Positions 1 through 5,572 are shown, counted from the first letter of the stretch. The stretch: 10,599 nt of DNA from Baffinella frigidus (GCA_026770585.1 MU646550.1:322374-332972); one strand, 5' to 3'. Program-made: numbers and translations. The notes: a model not told the origin generated them from the letters alone.

Positions 1-475
1 GGGGGTTTGGGGTTTGGGGTTTGGGGTTTGGGGTTTGGAGATTGGGGTTTGGTGTTTGGTGTTTGGTGTTTGGTGTTTGGTGTTTGGTGTTTGGTGTTTG
101 GGTTTGGTGTTGGGTGTTTGGGGTGTGGTGTGTGTTTGGTGTTTGGTGTTTGGTGTTTGGTGTTTGGTGTTTGGTGTTTGGTGTTTGGTTTTTGGTGTTT
201 GGTGTTTGGGTTTGGTGTTGGGTGTTTGGGGTGTGGTGTTTGGTGTTTGGTGTTTGGTGTTTGGTGTTGGGTGTTTGGGGTGTGGTGTTTGGTGTGTGGT
301 GTTTGGTGTTTGGTGTTTGGTGTTTGGTGTTTGGTGTTTGGTGTTTGGTGTTTGGGTTTAGTGTTGGGTGTTTGGGGTGTGGTGTTCGGTGTTTGGTGTT
401 TGGGTTTGGTGTTGGGTGTCTGAGGGTTTGGGGTTTGGGTTTTGGTGTTTGGAGTCTGGGGTTTGGGGTGGAGAG
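1..475. repeat. degenerate heptamer array (TTTGGGG / GTGTTTG)
   Basis: The first ~37 bases are TTTGGGG heptamers. They pass into a long run of GTGTTTG heptamers with scattered single-base and phase changes (TTTGGGT, TGTTGGG, GGTGTGG). The period stays at seven while the bases drift, as expected for a decayed relative of the plant/alga telomere unit TTTAGGG. The G-rich strand is the plus strand. All three plus frames stay open here only because a heptamer without stops cycles through every frame; the glycine/valine/tryptophan-rich translations are not credible proteins. Confidence 0.95.
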
Positions 476-520
476 GCGCGCAAATTGCTGTGGGTACCTG
501 CCGGGTTCGGAGTTTGGGTT

Positions 521-632
521 ATGGTGTGTGTGGTGTGTGGTGTGGTGTGTGTGGTGTGTGGTGTGGTGTGTGTGGTGTGTGGTGTGTGGTGTGTGGTGTG
601 TGGTGTGTGGTGTGTGGTGTGTGGTGTGTGGG
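521..632. repeat. GTGTGTG heptamer array
   Basis: About 16 units of a GT-rich heptamer (GGTGTGT). It is a second heptamer class close to the first array, separated by ~45 bp of less regular sequence. Period seven rather than two or four marks it as part of the same heptamer system and not a plain GT dinucleotide tract. Confidence 0.9.
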
Positions 633-635
633 GTC

Positions 636-640
636 TAAGT

Positions 641-675
<35 letters not shown>

Positions 676-690
676 TTCCGGTTCGCTTTT
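636..690. repeat. TTTTCGG heptamer array
   Basis: Seven or so units of TTTTCGG, decaying at the right end into GTTCGC and TTTCGC. This is the third heptamer variant within 700 bp. Confidence 0.85.
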
Positions 691-752
691 CGCTTTTCAC
701 TTGTCCTGTTTCGGTGTCCGGGTGTCCGGGAGCGTTCAACGGCGGTAGCGTT

Positions 753-908
753 CTTATCCGGGAACATGTTTAATTTAAATGAAAATGGCCTATCAAACCG
801 GGTTCTGGTCCTAATTAGATTTACTTAGGGCCCTAATTAACCTTCGTCCAACTCCTATGAACAAATAGGGATCCATTTTCTTTTAAATTAAACATGTCCC
901 CGGATAAG
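753..908. mobile_element. MITE-like hairpin element, ~156 bp
   Basis: The ends are inverted copies. The left arm begins CTTATCCGGGAACATG and runs on through TTTAATTTAAA. The reverse complement of the right end is CTTATCCGGGGACATG followed by the same AT-rich stretch. The arms match for about 38 bp with few mismatches, and the interior holds further smaller inverted segments around TTAATTAGGGCCC. There is no coding capacity. It fits a non-autonomous miniature inverted-repeat element. The target duplication is unresolved, since TTCTT-like bases occur on both sides. It sits immediately next to a copy of the exon C 3' edge and appears to have split that copy at its donor site. Confidence 0.8.
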
Positions 909-910
909 TT

Positions 911-932
911 CTTCAGAGGCCACTCAACCGCG
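911..932 (-). pseudogene. copy of exon C 3' edge (AVEWPLK), donor destroyed
   Basis: The minus strand reads A-V-E-W-P-L-K, identical to the end of exon C at 1278-1351, but the expected donor GTACGC is replaced by GAACTT, where the hairpin element at 753-908 begins. The bases GCGGTAGCG on the far side of that element match the intron sequence that follows the junction in the copy at 1061-1110. So the element appears to have inserted at the splice junction of a pre-existing copy. Confidence 0.75.
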
Positions 933-1010
933 GGTCTCAGTTCTCGGGTTTCGGGTCTCGGGTTTATGGTTTCGGGTCTCGGGTTTATGGTTTCGGGTCT
1001 CGGGTGTGTG
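930..1010. repeat. TTTCGGG/TCTCGGG array with 28-bp higher order
   Basis: Heptamers CGGGTCT, CGGGTTT and ATGGTTT alternate to give a larger unit (TCTCGGGTTTATGGTTTCGGG) seen about twice. The same composite reappears at 1187-1270 beside another exon C edge copy. Confidence 0.8.
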
Positions 1011-1072
1011 GGTATTGAGACTGTCAGAGCACCTGTAGCGTTCACAGGGGGGGGTCAAGGGCGGTAGCGTAC

Positions 1073-1110
1073 TCTAGAGGCCACTCAACCGCTTTCTCGA
1101 CGAGATCAAC
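1073..1110 (-). pseudogene. diverged copy of exon C 3' edge (KAVEWPLE)
   Basis: The minus strand reads V-D-L-V-E-K-A-V-E-W-P-L-E followed by GTACGCTACCG, the same donor context as exon C. The AVEWPL core is preserved and the upstream part is diverged. It could be a rearranged copy or a relic of an older duplicate. Confidence 0.6.
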
Positions 1111-1163
1111 GCTGTGGTCTGCCCTAAACCCTGAATCCAAAACCCAAAACCCGAAACACGTAC

Positions 1164-1186
1164 TTTAGAGGCCACTCGGCCGCGGG
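1164..1186 (-). pseudogene. copy of exon C 3' edge (AEWPLK + donor)
   Basis: The minus strand reads A-A-E-W-P-L-K with the junction AAA|GTACGTG. Upstream it breaks straight into heptamer repeat at 1187, so only the last ~22 bases of the exon and its donor were copied. Confidence 0.75.
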
Positions 1187-1270
1187 TCTTGGGTCTCGGA
1201 CCTCGGGTTTATGGTTTCGGGTTTTCTCGGGTCCATGGTTTCGGGTTTCCTCGGGTTTATGGTTTCGGGT
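1187..1270. repeat. CGGGTTT / ATGGTTT array
   Basis: Irregular heptamers and 8-mers of the CGGGTTT, TCTCGGG and ATGGTTT types, like those at 930-1010. On the minus strand this is the start of the intron after exon C. Confidence 0.75.
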
Positions 1271-1277
1271 AGCGTAC

Positions 1278-1351
1278 TTTAGCGGCCACTCGACCGCCTC
1301 GGCCAGCGCTGCCTTAGCCTCCTCCTGCCCCCCGATATCCGTCCACAGCAC
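1278..1351 (-). CDS. exon C: start of D2 domain of an AFG2/SPATA5-type AAA+ ATPase
   Basis: On the minus strand the acceptor CATCCCAG is followed by a 74-nt exon, 24 codons plus two bases, ending at AAA|GTACGC. It reads V-L-W-T-D-I-G-G-Q-E-E-A-K, then A-A-L-A-E-A-V-E-W-P-L-K. In CDC48-superfamily proteins a W-x-D-I-G-G-L/Q-E-E-x-K segment followed by E-W-P-L-K is the conserved entrance to the second AAA domain, and EWPLK(H/F)PE is typical of the AFG2 (SPATA5/Drg1) branch. AFG2 proteins are cytosolic hexamers that strip shuttling factors from pre-60S ribosomal particles; that role is inferred from family only. The exon starts in phase 0, matching exon L, and ends in phase 2. The next exon, which should carry the D2 Walker A, is absent. 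This is the most complete of several copies. Confidence 0.87.
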
Positions 1352-1419
1352 CTGGGATGGGCCAGCACCAATAACCCTTTATTCAAAAGCTGGTGGTTAG
1401 CGTAAAGCGGTTGGGCTCC

Positions 1420-1527
1420 GTTAGCGTACTTTAGAGCGTTAGCGTACTTTAGAGCGTTAGCGTACTTTAGAGCGTTAGCGTACTTTAGAGCGTTAGCGTA
1501 CTTTAGAGCGTTAGCGTACTTTAGAGC
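1420..1527. repeat. six perfect 18-bp units carrying the exon C donor junction
   Basis: Six tandem copies of GTTAGCGTACTTTAGAGC. Read on the minus strand each unit is GCTCTAAA|GTACGCTAAC: the last codons of exon C (A-L-K), the donor and the first intron bases. The array is continuous with the exon C copy at 1528-1581. Because 18 is divisible by three, the minus strand stays open as a repeated A-L-K-Y-A-N. The units are identical, so the expansion is recent. Confidence 0.93.
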
Positions 1528-1581
1528 CTCAGCCAGCCCCGCCTGAGCCTCCTCCTGCCCCCCGATATCCGTCCACAGCAC
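1528..1581 (-). pseudogene. exon C copy lacking VEWP, fused to the 18-bp array
   Basis: The minus strand reads V-L-W-T-D-I-G-G-Q-E-E-A-Q-A-G-L-A-E-A and then runs directly into the L-K-Y-A-N-A array. Four codons (V-E-W-P) present in the copy at 1278-1351 are missing in frame. The acceptor is CTAAACCCAG preceded by TTTAGGG-type repeat. It could act as an alternative exon, but loss of the invariant EWP makes a decayed duplicate more likely. Confidence 0.8.
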
Positions 1582-1584
1582 CTG

Positions 1585-1663
1585 GGTTTAGGTTTTAGGG
1601 TTTAGGGAGGGTTTAGGGTTTAGGGTGTAGGGGGGGTCAGGGTTTAGGGTTTAGGGTGCCTCT
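1585..1663. repeat. TTTAGGG telomere-like array
   Basis: Several near-perfect TTTAGGG units with variants (TTTTAGGG, GTGTAGGGGGGG). Its location inside an intron next to an acceptor shows it is interstitial rather than a chromosome end. Confidence 0.9.
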
Positions 1664-1667
1664 TCCT

Positions 1668-1670
1668 GCA

Positions 1671-1701
<31 letters not shown>

Positions 1702-1762
1702 GTATGTATATATGTAGATATATGTATATTTATATATCTATATGCATGTGTATATGTATATT

Positions 1763-1823
<61 letters not shown>

Positions 1824-1857
1824 GTATATGTATATGTATACGTAAATGTATATGTAG
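1668..1857. repeat. TATATG hexamer microsatellite
   Basis: About 190 bp of TATATG/TATGTA with occasional TGTATG, TTTATA and CATGTG variants. Both strands give long open frames of alternating Tyr/Met/Ile/Cys or Thr/Tyr/His, which are artefacts of the repeat. It abuts, and seems to have truncated, the exon C copy at 1858-1883. Confidence 0.95.
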
Positions 1858-1883
1858 TGCCCCCCGATATCCGTCCACAGAAC
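1858..1883 (-). pseudogene. exon C 5' edge copy (VLWTDIGG), truncated by microsatellite
   Basis: The minus-strand acceptor GCCTCAG is followed by V-L-W-T-D-I-G-G, after which the TATATG tract replaces the rest of the exon. This is the third copy of the acceptor edge of exon C. Confidence 0.8.
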
Positions 1884-2639
1884 CTGAGGCGGACCGGAGC
1901 CGTCCACACGAGGCTATCCATGCGACCAGATTCGTAAGTCAATTATTAGATTATTGCCCAGGAAACACGCCAAAAGTCAGCAATTGATCACGTTTCCCCC
2001 GGAAAAAGCAGGAGGAAACGTGATCCTTTCCCATAATTTTTTAAAACGTCTTTTTATTCTGTTGGCATGGATAGCCTCGTGTGGGTCAACCCTTCATTCA
2101 AAAACTGATCGATTTCAGGGACGTTTGCAAACTACCCGGTATTCGAATGGGCCAGATTCTTGCAAGGGCCAAAAGTCAATTTCCCCTGAAGGCAGTGGGT
2201 TTCAAAAGTCAAAGTCCTATCCCGAAAGGTTCTGAAACATTCAACCCCCTCCTGGGCAGTTAGCAGCCACCGGGGGCTTCACGGATACAGTCCATCTAAA
2301 CGATTTGTACTAGTATCTTATCCATTGCCCTGGAACCTAACCGGAATTCCACCTTGAATTCAAGGTGAAAAGGTCTTCGCTCGCTGCTAAGTGGTACGGG
2401 GGGGTTGTTTTCCACCCCGAAACACGCCGCCTCCACTCTGGCTTGGATTGGGCTTTGCGGGTGTTGATGGATTGGGCTTTGCGGGTGTTGAGAATGCCGA
2501 GGCGGGTCCGTCGTAAGGCTCACAGACGATGGGATCACTCAACTTACGGCGCGAGAGTACTGAATAAGGATCGAGGGGAGCCACACAGCGGGCTACGAAG
2601 GGAAACCTGGTTGGCGATCGAGGGGGGGGGTCGACTAAC
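1884..2639. other. no gene recognised; small palindromes and a 24-bp tandem duplication
   Basis: About 750 bp between exon C copies and exon L in which neither strand gives a recognisable protein. Features seen: an inverted repeat with arms GATCACGTTTCC / GGAAACGTGATC around 1986-2022; a perfect 18-bp palindrome CACCTTGAATTCAAGGTG at 2350-2367; a direct 24-bp tandem duplication (GATTGGGCTTTGCGGGTGTT core) at 2446-2493; and short AAAAGTCAA motifs near 1972, 2171 and 2203 that recur near 4286. In the gene model this is intron. Confidence 0.7.
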
Positions 2640-2697
2640 CTTGGGGACTTCAACGACAGTCTCACGGAGGGCGGATGGTCCCACGGCGGCACGCGCC
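2640..2697 (-). CDS. exon L: inter-domain linker of the AFG2-type ATPase
   Basis: The minus-strand acceptor CTGACGCAG is followed by 58 nt (one base plus 19 codons) ending AAG|GTTAGT. The frame reads A-R-A-A-V-G-P-S-A-L-R-E-T-V-V-E-V-P-K. In CDC48/AFG2 proteins the D1-D2 linker has the pattern V-x-P-S-A-x-R-E-...-V-E-V-P-x just before the W-x-D-I-G-G of D2, and that is the order found here. The first base completes a Gly codon with the two bases left by exon B (phase 2), and the phase 0 end joins to exon C. Only one copy was found, unlike its neighbours. Confidence 0.8.
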
Positions 2698-2704
2698 CTG
2701 CGTC

Positions 2705-2845
2705 AGGGTTTAGGGTTTGGGGTGTGGGGTTTGGGGTGTGGGGTGTGGCGTTTGGGGTTTGGGGTTTGGGGTGTGGGGTGTGGGGTTTGGGGTGTGGCGT
2801 TTGGGGTTTGGCGTTTGGGGTTTGGGGTTTGGGGTGGAGGATTGA
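2705..2845. repeat. TTTGGGG / TGTGGGG / TTTGGCG heptamer array
   Basis: About 20 heptamers mixing TTTGGGG, TGTGGGG and TTTGGCG units, then a short tail of GGATTGAGGATTTAGG. It lies in the intron between exons B and L, immediately before the exon L acceptor. Confidence 0.92.
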
Positions 2846-2898
2846 GGATTTAGGAGGGTTGAGGGTTCATGGGGTAGGGCTCAGGAGTTGGGAGTTAC

Positions 2899-2981
2899 CC
2901 GCGCAAGTCCTCGTGGGAGACTTCGACAGAAGAACCGAGCGCTTCCGCGCGCCTTAAAGCTGCTGCTACCGCGGTCGAGAC
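2899..2981 (-). CDS. exon B: D1 helical lid of the AFG2-type ATPase
   Basis: The minus-strand acceptor CTAAACCAG is followed by 83 nt (27 codons plus two bases) ending GCGG|GTAACT. It reads V-S-T-A-V-A-A-A-L-R-R-A-E-A-L-G and then S-S-V-E-V-S-H-E-D-L-R. After the GFVGAD motif, D1 of CDC48-family proteins continues with a helix of the type C-x-E-A-A-x-x-A-L-R-R and ends with a V-x-x-E-D-(F/L) segment; exon B has both in that order. Phase 0 at the start matches exon A and phase 2 at the end matches exon L. It is the only copy with both ends intact; at least eight partial copies lie at 3118-4511. Confidence 0.8.
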
Positions 2982-2982
2982 C

Positions 2983-3008
2983 TGGTTTAGGGTTTAGGGT
3001 TTAAACCC
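2983..3008. repeat. TTTAGGG units turning into AAACCC
   Basis: Three TTTAGGG units run into TTTAAACCCGGGCGCCC, a short head-to-head inversion of the telomere-like repeat directly upstream (on the minus strand) of the exon B acceptor. The same arrangement recurs at 3371-3405 and 3904-3940. Confidence 0.8.
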
Positions 3009-3117
3009 GGGCGCCCAAGTATCATATATACGACATCGTATATGGCCCCCGTATCACACACAAAGATGTGTGATATCCTCTCGAGGAGGACATCACACAT
3101 CTTGATATATGATAATC

Positions 3118-3184
3118 GGGAGACTTCGACAGAAGAACCGAGCGCTTCCGCGCGCCTTAGCGCTGCTGCTACCGCGGTCGAGAC
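3118..3184 (-). pseudogene. exon B copy, 3' end missing
   Basis: The acceptor TGACAG and the first ~22 codons (V-S-T-A-V-A-A-A-L-R-R-A-E-A-L-G-S-S-V-E-V-S) match exon B, then the sequence breaks off at TCCCGATTATC before H-E-D-L-R and the donor. Confidence 0.8.
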
Positions 3185-3320
3185 CTGTCACATCATATAT
3201 ATGACATGTCATATGTCATATATGCGATCATGCCATGTATCATATATGACATCATGTATACCCCCCGGGTCATATATGACCCCCGTGTTATATATGAAGG
3301 CGTGTCATATCATCGAACAT

Positions 3321-3362
3321 GCAAGTCCTCACGTGAGACTTCGCTACTACCACCGTCGAGAC
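3321..3362 (-). pseudogene. exon B copy with large internal deletion
   Basis: The acceptor CAACCAG and V-S-T-V-V-V-A are followed directly by the end of the exon (GAAGTCTCACGTGAGGACTT). The middle (A-L-R-R-A-E-A-L-G-S-S) is gone and the frame shifts. The equivalent edge in the second module is at 3859-3897. Confidence 0.7.
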
Positions 3363-3372
3363 CTGGTTGAGA

Positions 3373-3394
3373 GTTTAGGGTTTAAACCCTAAAC
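3373..3394. repeat. 22-bp perfect palindrome of head-to-head telomere-like repeat
   Basis: TTTAGGG on the left meets its exact inversion CCCTAAA on the right through TTTAAA, giving a perfect 22-bp palindrome (half-site GTTTAGGGTTT). This is the layout of a head-to-head joining of telomere-type repeats in miniature. Confidence 0.9.
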
Positions 3395-3480
3395 ACGGGC
3401 GCCCCAGTCATATCATATATGACATCATACAGGCATCATATATGGCCCCCGTGTTATATATGAAGATGTGTGATATCCTG

Positions 3481-3500
3481 GCTGCTACCGCCGTCGAGAC
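3481..3500 (-). pseudogene. exon B acceptor-edge copy (VSTAVAA)
   Basis: The minus strand reads ATCACAG|GTCTCGACGGCGGTAGCAGC, then leaves the exon sequence. Only the acceptor and seven codons remain. Confidence 0.7.
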
Positions 3501-3640
3501 CTGTGATGCCCCCATGTTAATTATATACGTGACATCATATATGACATCATACATATGACATCGTATATATGACTCCCGTGTCATCTATATGAATATATAT
3601 ATGACGCCCCCGTGATATATATATGTGATATCATATCATA

Positions 3641-3722
3641 CGCGCAAGTCCTCGTGTGAGACTTCGACAGAAGAACCGAGCGCTTCCGCGCGCCTTAGCG
3701 CCGCCGCTACCGCGGTCGAGAC
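3641..3722 (-). pseudogene. nearly full exon B copy with altered donor
   Basis: The whole exon is readable (V-S-T-A-V-A-A-A-L-R-R ... V-S-H-E-D-L-R), but the last two bases are lost: CGC|GTATGATATG instead of CGCGG|GTAACT. A GT is still present, yet splicing there would end in phase 0 rather than phase 2 and throw exon L out of frame. It is either a decayed duplicate or an exon usable only with a different partner. Confidence 0.75.
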
Positions 3723-3858
3723 CTGTCACATGATATATATGACATGTCATATGTCATATATGCGATCATGCCATGTATCATATATGACATCATGTATACC
3801 CCCCGGGTCATGTATGACCCCCGTGTTATATATGAAGGCGTGTCATATCATCGAACAT

Positions 3859-3897
3859 GCAAGTCCTCACGTGAGACTTCGCTACCGCCGTCGAGAT
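3859..3897 (-). pseudogene. exon B copy with internal deletion (second module)
   Basis: The junction reads ACCAG|ATCTCGACGGCGGTAGC followed by the exon tail GAAGTCTCACGTGAGGACTT, like the copy at 3321-3362, with a one-base change at the first exon base (G to A). Confidence 0.65.
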
Positions 3898-4016
3898 CTG
3901 GTTGAGGGTTTAGGGTTTAAACCCGAAACACGGGCGCCCCAGTCATATCATATATGACATCCTACAGGCATCATATATGGCCCCCGTGTTATATATGAAG
4001 ATGTGTGATATCCTGG

Positions 4017-4035
4017 CTGCTACCGCGGTCAAGAC
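4017..4035 (-). pseudogene. exon B acceptor-edge copy (VLTAVAA)
   Basis: The minus strand reads CGTAG|GTCTTGACCGCGGTAGC. The acceptor AG persists; one Ser codon has become Leu. Confidence 0.65.
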
Positions 4036-4133
4036 CTACGACGCAAAATCACACATCTTCATATACAAGAGGGCCCATATATGATGCCTAGATGATGTCA
4101 TATATGATGTCATATATGATGTGACTGCAATAT

Positions 4134-4197
4134 CCTTACTTGCTTAAAAGTATGCTTACTTAGAGGTACGCTTACTCGCGGATGAATGCTTACTTTC
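4134..4197. repeat. short tandem repeat of (G)ATGCTTACTT type
   Basis: Four spaced copies of GCTTACT (TATGCTTACTTAGAG, TACGCTTACTCGCG, AATGCTTACTTTCC and a leading CCTTACTTGCTT), roughly every 16-18 bp. Confidence 0.6.
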
Positions 4198-4215
4198 CAC
4201 TACCGCCGTCGAAAC
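4198..4215 (-). pseudogene. exon B acceptor-edge copy (VSTAV)
   Basis: The minus strand reads GGCGCAG|GTTTCGACGGCGGTAG, five codons of exon B after an intact acceptor. Confidence 0.6.
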
Positions 4216-4608
4216 CTGCGCCGCAAACGTCTTCGGTGTCGTGCTTTCTTCCATGATCCACACGGTGGACCACGAACCTTTCATCAAAAGTCAACTTACC
4301 TGAAGACAATTAACTTAAGGATGGTTCTCATGCAAATTGGTCGCGTAACACCCCGAAATCCGGGGCCACCGAAGCCCTCGTAGCCCACCGAGTTCACTCG
4401 GAGTCAGAACATTTCGCCTAAGTCAACTCTCCCTGAAAGCCAGCACCTTAAGTTAAGTGGAACGTGAGACAGCATGTGGTAGGTTTGTGCGGCTGCTACC
4501 CCCGTTGAGACCTGCGCCGCCCTGCGGCTACCAACATGCCATACATATCATGTCATACGTGATACGACATATCGTGTCATATCACCTATGACATCACACG
4601 ACGTGTTC
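4216..4608. other. no gene recognised apart from one exon B edge
   Basis: About 390 bp with no recognisable protein. It includes an AAAAGTCAACTTACCTGAAG stretch resembling sequence near 2171, a cluster of short ATACGTGATACGACATATCG palindromic motifs at 4535-4600 that echo the CATATATG satellite, and one exon B edge. Confidence 0.55.
4491..4511 (-). pseudogene. exon B acceptor-edge copy (VSTGVAA), farthest upstream
   Basis: The minus strand reads GGCGCAG|GTCTCAACGGGGGTAGCAG. It is the first exon B acceptor edge met after exon A in transcriptional order. Confidence 0.65.
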
Positions 4609-4770
4609 ATAGGCCAACGGCCTGAAAATGGGGTAGTTAGGCATACGGCATTGCCTAGGACCTCCTACCGTAGGCCGAGGGATCCTAGGACCAAAAAGTC
4701 TCGGCCTACGGTAGGAGGTCCTAGGCAACCCCGTAGGCCTAACTACCCCATTTTCAGGCCGTTACCCTAT
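4609..4770. mobile_element. MITE-like hairpin element, family 1, ~162 bp
   Basis: The left end ATAGGCCAACGGCCTGAAAA and the reverse complement of the right end ATAGGGTAACGGCCTGAAAA begin near-perfect inverted arms of ~65-70 bp. The arms also share GGGGTAGTTAGGC and CCTAGGACCTCCTACCGTAGG. Almost the entire element folds into one hairpin with a short loop near 4690. There is no coding capacity. A second copy with the same ends lies at 7251-7390, and a half copy at about 6330-6401. Confidence 0.88.
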
Positions 4771-4824
4771 TAGTGTGATATCATACTGCAAAGGGAATGC
4801 GCCGTGTATGGATGGAGTCCCTAA

Positions 4825-5010
4825 GCCCTAATCCCTAAACCCTAAACTACGTGCTGTGGAGAACTGTGGCGCGAACGTATATGAGAACCCTTAACCCCAA
4901 ACCCTGAACCCCACGCCCACACCCGGAACCACACACCCACACCCACATCCGGTTTGGGGTTCAGGGTTTGGGGTTAAGGGTTTGGGGTTGAGGGTTTAGA
5001 GTTTAGGGTT
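4825..5010. repeat. C-rich then G-rich heptamers with a perfect 25-bp inverted repeat
   Basis: AACCCTA-type heptamers on the plus strand (4825-4945) switch to GGTTTGG-type (4950-5010). The switch includes a perfect 25-bp inverted pair: arms 4888-4912 and 4956-4980 (left arm starts CCCTTAACCCCAAACCCTG), separated by 43 bp rich in CCCACAC. Confidence 0.9.
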
Positions 5011-5024
5011 AAGGGTACGGATAC

Positions 5025-5051
5025 CAGGAAGAAGATATCCACGCCGACGAA
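5025..5051 (-). pseudogene. exon A donor-edge copy (FVGVDIFFL)
   Basis: The minus strand reads F-V-G-V-D-I-F-F-L followed by GTATCC. Compare F-V-G-A-D-V-S-L-L|GTACGG at the end of exon A. The donor GT is retained. Confidence 0.65.
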
Positions 5052-5083
5052 CGCTAAACCCTCAACGCTCAACCCTCAACCCC

Positions 5084-5111
5084 AAATGCTTTACACTGCA
5101 TGCTTTACGCT
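5084..5111. repeat. ~28-bp AAATGCTTTACAC element, copy 1 of 4
   Basis: AAATGCTTTACACTGCATGC followed by TTTACGCT. Near-identical copies lie at 5280-5308, 5364-5392 and 5573-5600. Each copy is next to an exon A donor edge and C-rich heptamers, so the whole forms a loose higher-order repeat. Confidence 0.8.
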
Positions 5112-5182
5112 TTCCCCTCTCCTCTCTTCCCTCTCCCCTCTCCCCTCTCCCCTCTCCCCTCTCTCCTCTCCCCTCTCCCCTC
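5112..5182. repeat. CCCCTCT heptamer array
   Basis: About nine CCCCTCT units on the plus strand. It is a pure pyrimidine tract, again with period seven, then passes into AACCCTC heptamers. Confidence 0.9.
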
Positions 5183-5213
5183 AACCCTCAACCCTACACC
5201 CCAAAACCCATAC

Positions 5214-5240
5214 CAGTAGAGAGATATCCGCACCGACGAA
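5214..5240 (-). pseudogene. exon A donor-edge copy (FVGADISLL)
   Basis: The minus strand reads F-V-G-A-D-I-S-L-L|GTATGG. The coding residues are intact and a donor follows in the same phase as exon A. Confidence 0.7.
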
Positions 5241-5400
5241 CGCTCAACACTAAACCCTCAACCCCCAACCCTCAACCCCAAATGCTTTACACTTGATGCT
5301 TCACGCTCTCCCCTTCACCCTTCACCCTTCACCCTCAACCCTCAACCCTCAACCCTCAACCCCAAATGCTTTACACTCGATGCTTTACGCTCCCCTACGT
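5241..5400. repeat. AACCCTC / CCCTTCA heptamers with two 28-bp elements
   Basis: Plus-strand C-rich heptamers (AACCCTC, CCCTTCA) carrying the AAATGCTTTACAC elements at 5280-5308 and 5364-5392. No gene. Confidence 0.8.
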
Positions 5401-5402
5401 AC

Positions 5403-5420
5403 CAGGAAGGAGATATCCAC
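5403..5420 (-). pseudogene. exon A donor-edge copy (DISFL)
   Basis: The minus strand reads GTGGATATCTCCTTCCTG|GT, the last codons of exon A with a conserved donor. Confidence 0.55.
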
Positions 5421-5464
5421 ACCCTTAACCCTAAACTCCAAACCCCAAACCCCAAACCCCGTAC

Positions 5465-5550
5465 CAGCAGGGAGATATCCGCGCCGACAAACCCATGCAG
5501 CCCCGCGGCGATCTTCCCAACGTCTTTTTCGAGGAGGTTATGAGGCATGT
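5465..5550 (-). pseudogene. exon A 3' half copy with intact donor
   Basis: The minus strand reads M-P-H-N-L-L-E-K-D-V-G-K-I-A-A-G-L-H-G and F-V-G-A-D-I-S-L-L, then GTACGGGG. It is essentially identical to the last 28 codons of exon A (5781-5927), with V to I at one position. The acceptor half is missing: upstream it changes to CCACCTCCGCACATG. It is recent by similarity. Confidence 0.8.
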
Positions 5551-5572
5551 GCGGAGGTGGCCCATAACCTCT

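Larger units (their letters stand above)
3009..4140. repeat. palindromic CATATATG satellite with a ~535-bp duplicated module
   Basis: AT-rich DNA built from many short palindromes (CATATATG, TCATATATGA, GTCATATATGAC), interspersed with CCCCCGTG and GGGCGCCC blocks. A module of roughly 385 bp at 3118-3502 is repeated at 3653-4037 with an offset of about 535-538 bp and few differences. Each module carries three exon B edge copies, one head-to-head TTTAGGG inversion and several CATATATG palindromes. No independent gene is seen; the open frames on the plus strand are translations of this duplicated repeat. Confidence 0.9.

Noticed and set aside
7-828. Long plus-strand open frames rich in Gly, Val, Trp, Phe, Cys
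   Set aside because: They are translations of stop-free heptamer repeats in all three frames, with no start context, no domain and a composition fixed by the repeat.
1279-1581. A single 100-codon minus-strand gene with LKYANA repeats
   Set aside because: The frame is a chance fusion of the exon C copy at 1528-1581, the 18-bp array and intron sequence. The exon boundaries and the separate intact exon C show it is not one protein.
1585-1663. True chromosome end (telomere)
   Set aside because: The array is short, mixed with variants and flanked on both sides by exon copies, so it is interstitial.
1644-1942. Overlapping frames on both strands rich in Tyr/Thr/Ile/His or Met/Tyr/Cys
   Set aside because: These are translations of the TATATG microsatellite. 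Only the short V-L-W-T-D-I-G-G part at 1858-1883 is genuine exon-derived sequence.
2296-2538. Minus-strand 80-codon frame
   Set aside because: It depends on the 24-bp tandem duplication and a palindrome, with no recognisable motif or splice support.
2365-2957. Plus-strand frames over exons L and B
   Set aside because: They are antisense shadows of minus-strand exons joined to heptamer repeat.
3042-3957. Two similar plus-strand frames beginning in CATATATG repeat
   Set aside because: They resemble each other only because the ~385-bp module is duplicated. They cross antisense exon B copies and satellite and show no domain.
5112-5182. Splicing polypyrimidine tract of a plus-strand gene
   Set aside because: It is a regular CCCCTCT heptamer array with no acceptor-linked plus-strand exon. 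The only supported coding direction is minus.
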